From Zarea fungicola (taxonomy: Eukaryota > Ascomycota > Sordariomycetes > Hypocreales > Cordycipitaceae), in NCBI GenBank assembly GCA_900169235.1, contig FWCC01000121.1, positions 62,001-126,000 of the forward strand: 64,000 nucleotides of DNA, in the 5' to 3' direction. Position numbers and translations under genes: made by a program. The notes under the pieces were generated by a model. The model was not told where the DNA came from and searched no databases. It worked only from the letters and a program-made list of their open reading frames with translations. Position 1 is the first letter of the stretch; each line of letters starts with the position of its first letter. Positions 22,150 through 32,793 of the stretch are shown piece after piece.

Positions 22150-25060
22150 GTGGATCACAATTCCTACTCCACCTTCCGGGATTCTCGTCGGATGCCTATC
22201 CTCCATCACTGGACTCTTGCAGGAGGTGAGACTGTAAAGCCAAGAATACCCAAGTACCAGGGCAGTATGGCAAGGCACCCACAGCAACAGGCAGACTCTG
22301 GCACAGGCGCCAACGGCACTAAGACCGGTATTGCTTCCAACGATCTAAACAAAAATAAGCTCCTGCGTCTGCGGCCTCGTCCCGAACGCAGTGCGCGACG
22401 AGGGCCCTACGTGCAGCAGGCATGCTATGCGTGCCGGAAGCGCAAAGGTCGCTGTGATGGTAGTCAGCCGTGCTCTTATTGCGAGAACCGCAACTGCGAA
22501 TGCGTCTATTCCGATCCTGGCGCGCAACTTCCCATTACGAGAAGACATTTCCCAGAAGCACAGGATGTTTTCAACACAAGTGTCTTTGGCTCAAGCTCTA
22601 GGTAAGCATGTTGGTAACGGGTAGACGGCTAGCCATGTTTCTTGCTCGGTTGTATGTCATGATGTAGAACTTTACCTATGTAGATGCCTCATTACTTTAA
22701 TTGCCTGTTAATTTATTTTGGCCCCTAAAGACTAAATGGTTACTTACTTAACGGTACTAGATCCATCCTATCAAATATCCCGACGACCCAGGGCCAAGAA
22801 CCCATGCTTACTGGTGCTGTCCCTGGGGACGAGGGAAGAATCTCGGAATGCATAACGGGAAAGGACCACCTGCAAAGTTCTTCGAGCCGTGGGTCGATTG
22901 TAGCAGGAGGCCTTGCGACATCCGCAATACAGGCCAATTGCCCCAGAGCGAGAAGCCAGTCGCAACATTCAAGGACAGACAGATCCTCTACCACAACGTC
23001 CTCGCTAGTCTCCAATTTATCCCGACGGCCTCGAAGGCGACATTACCATGGACCAACGAGCCCCAATTATAGCTTCCATGCCATACGGAGACAATTTACA
23101 GAGCAGACCCGAGACGCCTTGGCACCAGCTTCGAATCGTACACCTACTGCGCAAGCCGCAGCTCTCGAATTGGCTGAAAGTGACAGCGACCAGGATTCGG
23201 TCCTGTCTGTCGCCCTTTGTCATCCTAATGGTACACCAGGAATGGTCACACCGCACTCGCACCCAATCCTGTATCAGACACTAGATGTGTTGGGCAAGCA
23301 CGAGTGTACTCGTCTGCTGCGCGTATACGATCAAGCGCTTGGCGAGTTGCATCCCATCTGCAGTACTGATGAATTAAAGGACGAGGCATGTCGCTTGCAG
23401 GGTAGTAATCTCAGCACCAACGTCTCCCAGGACGTTGGCAATCATGATCCGTTCGAGGCGGAAGAGAACGAGCTTTTGATCCTTAACCTTGCCCTTGCTA
23501 TTGCCATGACTGCCGAGGCGGCCTCTGACTCCGGTCCTGCTACCATAATTTATGAAAACTGCCGAGATTTGGTCATGTCCAAAGTTGCAAGGACTGCATC
23601 TTGCGTAAAGGACGTGGTCGTGGTAATGATGATGGTACGTACTGGTAAATCTCGCTGTTTATATCGCAATGTATGCCGAGCGCGTATGAAGTAGTAAACA
23701 CAAGTGCTTACACTTTCCTACCTCTTGTTTAGGGCTTCTATTACTTTTTCAGAGGGAAGCGACGGCTAGCATGGCGCATGTGCGGTCTTGCGGGTCGGAT
23801 GGCTATGGAGCTCGGTATACATAGCCACAATCACTCGCGGCATCATCACGAGACGGAGGAGCAGGAACACCAGTTGGCTGTCCTATCCTGTACCATACTG
23901 ATCGTGGACCGTCAGTGGAGCGCCGGCACAGGTCTGCCGTCCAACTTTAAGGAGACGGACTTTGACTTGGCCAAGATTGACCGGGTACGTTGTCGCATAG
24001 TACCCAAATCTTTGTGGTTATTGGTCATGCATATGAAGATAACCTTGTGCATGCTAACTGACAGCCGTAGGCATCGACCAACTACCTGACAGAAATGATG
24101 AAGTTTACGCTTATTAGTCACAAATTTAATGAGCCAATCTCCCAGGTGGCTCGCGGCGAGGTTCTGGATCAAGCCAACATTGAAATAGTCGAGTTTCAAG
24201 TTGAACAGTGGAGGAAGCGAGCCCTGGAGTCCCGCAACTATGTCCACCCGGAGAAATGGGACGGCCTGCCTCGGGAACTGCTGCCGCCGCCATGGATGAC
24301 CATTCTCTATTTGCGTGCCAATGCGGTCCGAATCATACTTATTCGTCCCTTTTTTTTGTCCGATTCCGACAGCCATGTCGCAGCCGAGAAGGTTGGACCT
24401 GGTTTAGACCTAGTATCAGATTCTCTCAACGTTTTGTCTATACTAGACCAGACAACAGACGCTTATAGGATGCTGCATCCTAATTTTCAGCATTTTGTCG
24501 CATCCTCATGCGCACTGTTGCTGCTGCTCATCATCTTCATGAAGCAGAACGGAGAAGCGCTGCCCACCGAGTCCGCTGCAACCTATTCACACCTGGTGCA
24601 GCGAAATTTTGAGATTGCCCTCAAGCTGTCGGCCGCATATCAACATTTGTCCCTGGAGTCTCGCAAGCTGTGGCAATACCTGCAAACTATTGGTGAGCCG
24701 TTATTTTCGTGGGGCATTTTACAGGAACCTACATTACGGGAATACAATACGAGGCCGCACTCATCTGGCCAAGCAACCCATAAAGATCAATCCCGCCCGG
24801 AAAAAAGGGATGCTGCTGCTCATCCACAGATGCAACCAGAAGAAGGCGAGACATCTACCGACGATTGGGCACTGCAACGGCAAATACAGAAGACACACCG
24901 CCTTGAGTATGATGGAACCAGCCAGCATGGGCTTGATGGCCCGCAACACCCAACCAGTGGCGATTGGGACCTCGACGAGTTTGCTCCGTTGATTGCAGGG
25001 TGGCCGATGGGCGGCGAAGGGGCTTTCTTCTCGGACGGCATCCATATATTAACGCAGTAG
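22150..25060 (+). CDS. Zn2Cys6 transcription factor (second)
   Basis: Exons 22150-22601, 22761-23634, 23733-23984 and 24071-25060 give about 855 aa; an internal Met at 22270 (MARHPQQQ) is an alternative start. The Zn cluster CYACRKRKGRCDGSQPCSYC ends with ENRNCECVY. The middle section is a long Ser/Arg-rich linker. The fungal regulatory domain then runs through HECTRLLRVYDQALGELHPI, MAMELGIHSHNHSRHH, DRQWSAGTGLPSNF and the C-terminal helices. The tail is acidic and Gln-rich. It lies at the edge of the catabolic cluster, divergent from the flavoprotein, the usual position for a pathway-specific activator. Confidence 0.9.
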
Positions 25061-25682
25061 CGACGTAGTGCATGATACAAATAATCGGCTTATGGTTAGA
25101 TTATTGTACTTTGATCTTTGTATCGAGAGTGTTATATAATAGCCTTTGGGCATTTGTACATCAAGGAAGTCTTGGCGCTCTGGAATGCTCCTAGCCGTGC
25201 TGACCTCGACAAAGCCAAGCGCGGCCAAATGTCGAATTTATCACTGTAACGATGCAAAGATTGCTGATGCTATGGCCTTTGTTGCGTAGAATCTTCATTA
25301 GCCCATTCTTTGTCTGCCCAGACGTTCACGGAACGCGATTGTCAAAAGTATACGAAAAGGTAGTTGAAGACAAAGAAGGCAAGCATTGTCAGAAGAATTT
25401 GTCGCCTTCACCACTGCATTTTTGTCCGTTTTCCCCGCAGCCATAGGACTCCAAAGGGAATTAGATTCAATGTTGGAAAAAGTTATAAATACATGGAACA
25501 GTCCGTCGACAAGTATTTCTTGCCTCAAGACATTGACCTTTAACGAGACAGGAGACCTTCTCTACGTTTCTCTACACCACTTTCTTGCAACAAAGCACCC
25601 CTGCCGCCTAAAGATCCCGCATCTTTTCGAAGCGTAAAAATCTTTTATTTAAAACTTTTTATCTGGCTTGATTTCAAACAAA
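25061..25682. other. Intergenic
   Basis: About 620 bp. Short frames only (for example 25386-25637), none convincing. It presumably holds the terminator of the regulator gene and the promoter of the orphan gene that follows. Confidence 0.5.
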
Positions 25683-26615
25683 ATGTCAAACACGTTTAAT
25701 GAATTGAGTTTTGGCAAAAGGGTGGCCGAGTTGAAGAAGGAGATGCAAAGAGGGTCGACTACACGAGATGGTGCGCGTTCCAGGGCAGGTTTCGTCTCTG
25801 CTGCCAGGGTGGGAGAGCTCGACGGGTTCTTTCAGGTCTGCAAGCTGGATGAAACGATTGAGGAGACGTACAAGGGCAGGAGTGTGCGCCGCAGGGCCGC
25901 CAGCAGCCAGACTGCTCGATCCAGCGAGGCGGCCATGAGGAGCCGCGAGGATGAGGCGGCCGTGGCGAGTCTAGCCGAGGCAGCCAGGTTTGCCGAGCTT
26001 GAAGCCGAGTATCACAGCTTCCAGTCCGACGAGGCGGCCGTGGGGGAACCGGTCAGCCGCAGCGCATCGCACTGTAGCCGGGCTGCCTCGTTGACGCGTC
26101 GTCCCCGGCGTGATGTGGGCCAGCTGCAGAGAGACCGCGCTCTCCACGACGAGGCCGAAAAGGTGAGAGAGGCGGCTGGTCGTCAAGAGTACGAGTGGGC
26201 ACAGGAAACCTATCGTCGCGCAACCCGCGTTACGAGAGAGAGGGAGGACGACCGCATCGCTGAGGCGGCCCGGTTCGCTGAGCTCGAGGCCGAGTTTCAC
26301 AACTTTCGCCCCCATGACCCAATCATTGGGGAGTCGTCGACTCACATGAATTTCAGCAGCGCAGATCGTACATCCGGACATCGTGCCCATCGCGGGGTGA
26401 CTGAGCGGTGGAGAGATCGTGCTCGTCGTGAGGAGAATGAGGAAGCCAGAGATCGAGCTCGTCTTGTCGAGGCTGAGCGGGATAATGAGCGCAATAGGGA
26501 GACAGAACGGTCCCGTCAGACGCGTCCCGCTATAACGGCATCTGCCGGAAACGTGGCGATGTTGGTGTCGTCGGGGAGATCGGCTCAGGCCAGGCGCAGT
26601 GGCGGGAGCCGCTAG
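25683..26615 (+). CDS. Hypothetical charged protein with internal duplication
   Basis: Single-exon frame of 310 aa from MSNTFNELSFGKRV. I do not recognise a family. The composition is Arg/Glu/Ala-rich and predicted mostly helical. A segment of roughly 25 residues is duplicated: AEAARFAELEAEYHSFQSDE near residue 105 and AEAARFAELEAEFHNFRPHD near residue 200. The C-terminal third is a run of alternating Arg and Glu, like a long single helix. No signal peptide or membrane segment. The intact long frame and the G+C-rich codons argue that it is real, but it could be an orphan or a lineage-specific gene. Confidence 0.55.
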   Translation: MSNTFNELSFGKRVAELKKEMQRGSTTRDGARSRAGFVSAARVGELDGFFQVCKLDETIEETYKGRSVRRRAASSQTARSSEAAMRSREDEAAVASLAEAARFAELEAEYHSFQSDEAAVGEPVSRSASHCSRAASLTRRPRRDVGQLQRDRALHDEAEKVREAAGRQEYEWAQETYRRATRVTREREDDRIAEAARFAELEAEFHNFRPHDPIIGESSTHMNFSSADRTSGHRAHRGVTERWRDRARREENEEARDRARLVEAERDNERNRETERSRQTRPAITASAGNVAMLVSSGRSAQARRSGGSR

Positions 26616-27067
26616 GAGCGGCGCGCGCACGCGCCTGAACAGGTAGGTGACGTAGATTTCGACGCCATGGATTTTGACGAACAGCCGACGGTGCATACGG
26701 CGGTTGCCATTCCGTTGAGAAAGGTAAGTGCTGCCCTTGGGGAGGTGAGGCCTCGGACAGGGCCCCAGATCCGCGGTCCGCGGTTCAAATACGTTTAGGT
26801 AAGTCAAATGAACGGCTGAAGGAAGTATGAGACGAGCAATGCGCTTTTCCAAGATTTCTACAGGTAAGGCGTACTTTAACTTCAGCCGTGACTCTCCAAC
26901 TTCACTCACTTTGTACCTTGTCGGCCGTCAAAACATATATTCAAAGTCGTCTTCTTTTATTATACAATAAAGCTCAATTTAAACTCATTAATAATTAATT
27001 CATAAATTCGCTGATCCATTTCCCATCTCGTTTGTTCTGTTGCCCTGTAAATTATTGCTCAAAATCT
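26616..27067. other. Intergenic, convergent, AT-rich centre
   Basis: Convergent 3' flanks of the orphan gene and the phosphotransferase. A strongly AT-rich stretch at about 26935-27010, with TTAATAATTAATTCATAA-like sequence, is compatible with 3'-end signals. No gene seen. Confidence 0.5.
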
Positions 27068-28736
27068 TCACTTGGCCTCGCGTGTAAATAGATCCTGCAA
27101 GTCCTTCTCGTATGCCTTGTATTCATCCACTTTCCTGGCCACAGCCACTGCTGAATCCTCGCACCAAAATCGGGAGAGCAGCTCCTTTTGCGCAAAAGTA
27201 AGATGGCCGAGGAAGAATTTGGGCAGCAGATGATGGTCAAAGACGAGGTCCAGCGCATTGGTGGAGCTGAGGCCCTGCCAAAACCACGCTGCACCCGAGT
27301 TCCAGCCCTCGTGCATAACATCTGTCAAGTGCCAGCCATGCTGGGCATCTGCCAATTTTTCTTCCTTTTCAAAAATTTCCATGTACTCTCGGCGGATGTG
27401 GTCGTACTCTGCGAGATGCGCATCGACGACCTCGTCAAAGTCCTGTCCTGCTAGCCAAAACGGGACGGCCATTTTCTCGACGGGCAGCGCATTGATCCAC
27501 TCCAAGTCGACGAGCCACTTGATATTCCAGTCCTTATCGACGAATATATTGCTGCGGTGCAAGTCGCCAAATTGCATCAGAAACGGGCCGTTGCGCGATT
27601 CCTGCCTGATGTAGTGATGGGCACATGCGCGCGCGAGAACCTTGAATGCCATGTCCCTCTGGCAGTCGCGGTCACTAAATGTCGCATTTGGATTGCTGAC
27701 AAGACGCGCATCATGAATGCTCATTATATCAGAGACGAATTGGTCAGTCGAAGTATACGTGACATGTTGCGGTATAATTCTAGGAGTACCGTCGTTTTCA
27801 AGTATCGTCATGTTACAGAGAAGCGGTCGGTTCGACAGAGTCACTGTTCCATTCGCGTCAAATCGAAAGGATCCGATACGAGGGTGAGGGATGCGTGCAA
27901 GAGACAGAGTGATTCGAGACATGTCGCGAAACAGATGCTGTCTATACTTTGGATCTCTGTAATGCTGATCCCAAGTCTGCGACAGCATCTGGCTGTCGTC
28001 GGAGCCAATATGCTCAAGCAGCATGTAGGCTGCGGGAATTCGGTGTGACGTGCAGTGAGTTGTGTATTTTGAGAGTATTGACTGTGGGTAGAATATTCGG
28101 TAGTACATGCGTCTGCAATTGTGTAGTAGTCTGGCGAAAAAGGACCGTTGCGACATGTGTGTATACTATTGAAGAGTTAGAGTCATGGCCAGATTTACAG
28201 TTGCTCGCGGTACGTACCTGTCGACCATTTAGAAAGCCAAAACCATACAAGTGAGGAATTGGAATAGTAGGACAACGCTCCTGCATCCAAGCATATGTCG
28301 CCGCCTCACACCCGAGTTTTTCCTCGACGGTTCCAGGGTAGTATTCCTCGGCCATTTTAAACGGCATAGCGCACCGCAGCATTAGCTTTTTACATGGCCG
28401 TGTATTTTTTGCCGCGTGTATATTGATTGGAATACACAAGTTGAAGCCTCCCCGTATCCAATCTTGTGAGCTGGCGATGACGCATGTTTCGTCCTTGCCC
28501 AGGTTGAGATGATGCCGCGTAACGGCCTCTATGGACGCTTTGGATTTCCACAGCTGCTTGTAAAAACACCTCGATTTTGGTAGATGTGACTGCTCGTGAA
28601 TAATATTTTGATCCGTCTTGATGGCATGGGAGTAGGTCATTGTCTCGTTGATGAGGGCAATGGTTGGCTTATCCGGCATGCTGAGACGCCTCTGCTTGTC
28701 TTCCTGAGCACCCACGGTGTCCGGATTTGGCTCCAT
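27068..28736 (-). CDS. APH-family phosphotransferase (protein-kinase-like fold)
   Basis: Exons 28736-28218 and about 28165-27068 give roughly 538 aa. It belongs to the large fungal group with the aminoglycoside-phosphotransferase/choline-kinase fold. The N-lobe contains KLMLRCAMPFK and an EEKLGCEAATYAWM helix, followed by IPIPHLYGFGF. The catalytic loop is FGDLHRSNIFVD (Asp and Asn present, the usual first His replaced by Phe), and the metal-binding segment is WLVDLEW. These fungal proteins are rarely assigned substrates, and nothing here links it to antibiotic resistance. Divergent from the S9 peptidase gene. Confidence 0.82.
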
Positions 28737-28993
28737 GGCTCCGACGCAATGGCCTGCGATGTTTCAATTCGATGATTACGCGAAGAAGAAATTATTCCAG
28801 GGATACCGCGTGTTGCATGGACGATATTGGGTGCTTATGGGATGGCAATGCACTGTTTGCTTGCACACAGGTGGACGTATGCGGGAGAGAGAGGAAGGCA
28901 GACAGCCAGCCGGCGACGGCTTGCACATGACAGCTGCCACCTCTGTCCTACATTGCACTACAGACATGTCTCGAAAACACAGTCCATCAAGGA

Positions 28994-29044
28994 TGCGAGA
29001 AAAATCATCAACTTTGCTATTATTCTTTCATGATTTTTCTCGCA
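28994..29044. repeat. Perfect 15-bp inverted repeat with 21-nt loop
   Basis: TGCGAGAAAAATCAT at 28994-29008 is exactly complementary to ATGATTTTTCTCGCA at 29030-29044. It lies in the divergent promoter between the phosphotransferase (start 28736) and the peptidase (start 29351). Confidence 0.85.
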
Positions 29045-29350
29045 CGAGTCGTCTCCATACAATAATCCTGCGACCCATGCATCGGATTCCACCAGCGTCG
29101 CCCTATAGGGCCGCGTGTATAGCGTACGCGTCCGCCCCTTCAGCTTCTAGCTGCAGCGCTATGCTTTGTTTGGCCAATTACGAATGTGTCTGATCGCCAC
29201 GTAAGGCTGGCGTATGCAGCTGCATGAACGTTATTTTTTCCATTAAATCGCTGGCCGCCGCCATTTGACTGGATTTACCCCATGTCTGGATTCGGATAGC
29301 AGAATCTCTGTTGAACCGTTGCATAGTTGCACAGCCGCACAGCCGCCGCC

Positions 29351-31736
29351 ATGGTCGTCAATCATAAACTCACGGCCGAGTCTCTCGTTGAAATCCCCAA
29401 GCGAAGCCCCGTGGTTCCAAATTTTGATGGCCAATATGGTCTTTACAGCCTGTCTACGCATAAGATTGGCCAGGGAACCACCAAAGAAGTCCGCGTTGTG
29501 CATCTATCCTCCAACCGATCCCACAAACTGACGGACAACCCTGGTGTACATGATGCCTGCTGGATACCAAAGACAAACGACATCATCTACTTGACGGCGG
29601 GAGAACAGGGACGCACGGAAGTTCACTATTGGAGGGGATTCGGTAAGGCCGGCTTCAAACTGGCTGAGTTTGATGCGGCGCTGTCAAACTTGAAACTCAA
29701 GGCCCTGGATGACGGCACCGTCGTCTTCATGGTCACTGCCCTGGCTGACGATGCTGGCATATTGCACAATGACAAGACTGAAGAAAAACTGGATTCCGGC
29801 CGCTTATTTAAAAATTTCAATGTTCGAATCGTAAGCATCTTTGATTGGCGAATGTAAAGTGCAGCAATATGCTGACGTCTACAAGTGGGACGAGCTCTAC
29901 CATGAGCATCGATATTCGCTTTGGTACAACCTCCTACGACGAAACAGCGATCGAACATGGCAGCTGCCAAACCTGTTACACAATCTGGTTATTGAAGGAA
30001 ATATAGAGGCTCCATACGGCATGTATAAGTCAAGTTTTACACCAGCGACTGATAATTTCGACATCTCACATCGCGGAGTTGCCTTCATCGGCCGAGATCT
30101 AGATAAGACGTCGCCCAGACAGAGCGAAAACTCATATCCCTACTTTGTCACCATTGACTCCTATATGCTTCCACCAGCGCGAGCACCAGAGCCAATCTCG
30201 ATCCCCCCAAAGCTGCAAGGCAACACCACCTGCATCAGGCAGTCTCCAGATGCGTCCACGGTCGGGTTTCTCTTTGCCAGAGAGGGGGGCGACGTGGAAG
30301 ACCGGCACCTGTACATTGCAAGTACGAATTCTCTCAAGTCCTTTAATTTCTTCCAGATTGTTAGTCGCTCGGTACCGAATGACGACTATAACCCCCCCAC
30401 CAGTTTTATCTTTGCAGGCGACTCGTTCTCCTGCGTCATGTCGAGCGATCAATGCGGTCGCGTTGTCCTCTCTCACATGAAGCTCTGCGAAGGCACCAGC
30501 CCCGTCACGATTTTCAACGAGGGCTCCGCCGCCGCGTTTTATCCCCTGGTGGATGGCGACTGGACTAGACTTTTGGTCTCCAGTAGTAGCTTTATCGACA
30601 ATAGTATCTGGCAGATTGTCGATGTAGAAGAGGCCAAGGTCGCACGAACCATTTCCTCCGCAACAAGAGCCGGCCGAAAGTTGGGGTTGCATGCTGACAT
30701 GGTTAGCGAGTTCTGGTTTGAGGGATCGGAACAGACATGCATGCATTCATTTATGCTCCGACCATCCGACTTTGACGAGAATAAGACATATCCTTGGATC
30801 TTGGCGCCCCACGGCGGCCCTGAAGGCGCCTGGTCCGATGGCTGGAAGCAGCAGGTCAGTCACACATATTCAATATGTATGTGTAAAGGAAATTTCTTTC
30901 TAACTTGCAGTTAGTTTCATGCGGCTGCATGGGCCGAGCAGGGATTTATTGTAATATTGCCAAACATAACTGGCAGCACTGGATTTGGCACCAAGTTTAG
31001 GGACAGTAGGTCGGCGATGTGCTCCTTCACTGCATGACCGCTAATATATCCCAGATGTTCGCGGATCATGGGCTGGTCGCCCCGTGCAAGATCTACTTGA
31101 GCTTATGAAATACTTGGAGACGATTCCATATCTCGACCAAGACAAGGCCATTATATTTGGAGCAAGCTTTGGGGCTTATATGATTAGCTGTCTATGCAGC
31201 CAAGAGATTATTACCAAGGTATGAAATATTTTATTCCTATTTTATTCCACTTCCTTTTCTTTTTTTTCCGTTTTCCGTCTCCTTTCCCTCGTACAGGCTT
31301 GGCCACCGCAACTGACACATTGTAGTTTTGTGGCGCCATTTGGCATGATGGTATTTTCAGCTTACCGACCTGGCTCATTCAGACCGACCAAATAGTCAAC
31401 GATGGCAGCTTTGGTGAAAGTGTATTTCCATGGATCGAGCCTGCCAATCTAGATCAGTTTAACCCGGCCCGACCGGACCGGCTCGCCCATTTTCGGAATG
31501 CGCCGCCTACGCTTGTCACAAACGGCGACAAAGACTACCGATCGCCAACGACGGAAGCGCTGGGCTTCTTCAGGACGTTGCAGGGCCATGGCGTGCCCAG
31601 CGCGCTCCTCACGTTTGCTGACGAGGGACACTGGATCATGCGTGATGAGAACTCGCTGCGATGGTATCGCACGGCGTTTGAGTGGGCTAATAACTGCGTC
31701 ACTGGCAAGATTAAACGCGGGGACACTGATTATTAA
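29351..31736 (+). CDS. S9 prolyl-oligopeptidase-family peptidase (DPP V / acylaminoacyl-peptidase-like)
   Basis: Multi-exon gene of about 700 aa. Supported boundaries include introns 30855-30914, 31006-31054 and 31219-31325; the first intron near 29830-29865 is short and its exact ends are uncertain. The N-terminal part is a beta-propeller-like region. The C-terminal hydrolase domain starts at PWILAPHGGPEGAW, followed by LPNITGSTGFG, the nucleophile GASFGAYM (Ser), the acidic segment NGDKDYRSP (Asp) and DEGHWI (His), a complete triad. Classical secreted DPP V has a signal peptide; this protein starts MVVNHKLTAESLVEIP and shows none, so a cytosolic role is likely. No link to the neighbouring clusters is evident. 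Confidence 0.88.
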
Positions 31737-32793
31737 AATTGCAATATGCTGCCTTGTATTTTTTTTTTGATAGCTTGAATACTTTTTGATTCTGGTTGCA
31801 AAAGCTGCTGCACTTCTTCAGCCAACTGAAATGCATGGAACGTTTGAACGCCACAGCTCAGAATGACGACTGCCAAAAGGCAGACCGCAGCCATGCCACC
31901 AACCAGATCGTCTTCTATAAGAGGTCCATATGATAGTATTACTATCCTATCCCGGAATACCGTGTTAAAAAGATACTCTGATCCTCTACCATACATCCTA
32001 CGCCTTGGCTCATGACTGAAAGCCACCGAAATGCAGTTGGATCCTTCGGCTCCACCGACGGGCTCCTTTTGCTTGCGCCACTGTCAAACGCGACATTTCG
32101 ATGGTGGTGAGAAGTGTTCTTATCATTGAAGAGGTCGCTAGTGGGCACTGATACTAACCTTGAGACTTCTAGAGAAAATATACTCAGGTATGCCTATAAA
32201 TAGCCGCCCTGGTCAGCTATCTGTTCGCCAATCTCGAGAAACCAAATCCGCAAGGCAGGTGGTCTTTGCAGCAAATGGAGGTACTTGCAGCCGCGGATTG
32301 TGGTGTGCGACGGCTGCATCGGAGTAGCCGAGCTGATTAAACGAGCTGTATGAGTATAAAGGCGGGACATGCCAATATTATTCTTTACCCTTTGTTTTGG
32401 AAAGGGAGATACAGTACAGATTGGTTCTCGCTCGGAAGCACAAACACGTGCTTTACGGTAGTTAATTTGCATCTATTTCATCGGAACATGGCGAGGAACA
32501 TACAGTTCAAAGGTCACAACGAGTTTACCCCTGGAATATGAGCAGATGAATGCCCCCGCATCCTCCCAGGGGGGAAGGGGGGGAGAGGGGCGGGGAACAA
32601 CTTGCGTTGAATATGCAGTATAATCCTTTTGCGTCGAGGTGCATTAGCTCAACCGGGATGCAGGTGCTCATTATATCTAGACCCTCGTCCCCCAGCTTAT
32701 CGCGCGAGTTAGCTGTGACAAAGCTGCCTCGAATATAATCTTTTTACTGTTACTTCTCTTAGACCCCATCCCAGTTATATGTTATGATTTGTC
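31737..32793. other. Intergenic, about 1 kb
   Basis: No convincing gene. A minus-strand frame at 31733-32026 contains one hydrophobic stretch but overlaps the peptidase 3' end. A G-rich tract (GGGGAAGGGGGGGAGAGG type) lies at about 32570-32590, upstream of the dynamin-like gene. Confidence 0.5.

Noticed and set aside
27068..28736. Aminoglycoside resistance gene
   Set aside because: Only the kinase-like fold is shared; fungi have many such proteins with other or unknown substrates.
31733..32026. 97-codon minus-strand frame with one hydrophobic stretch
   Set aside because: Overlaps the peptidase stop, no family recognised, and no supporting splice structure.
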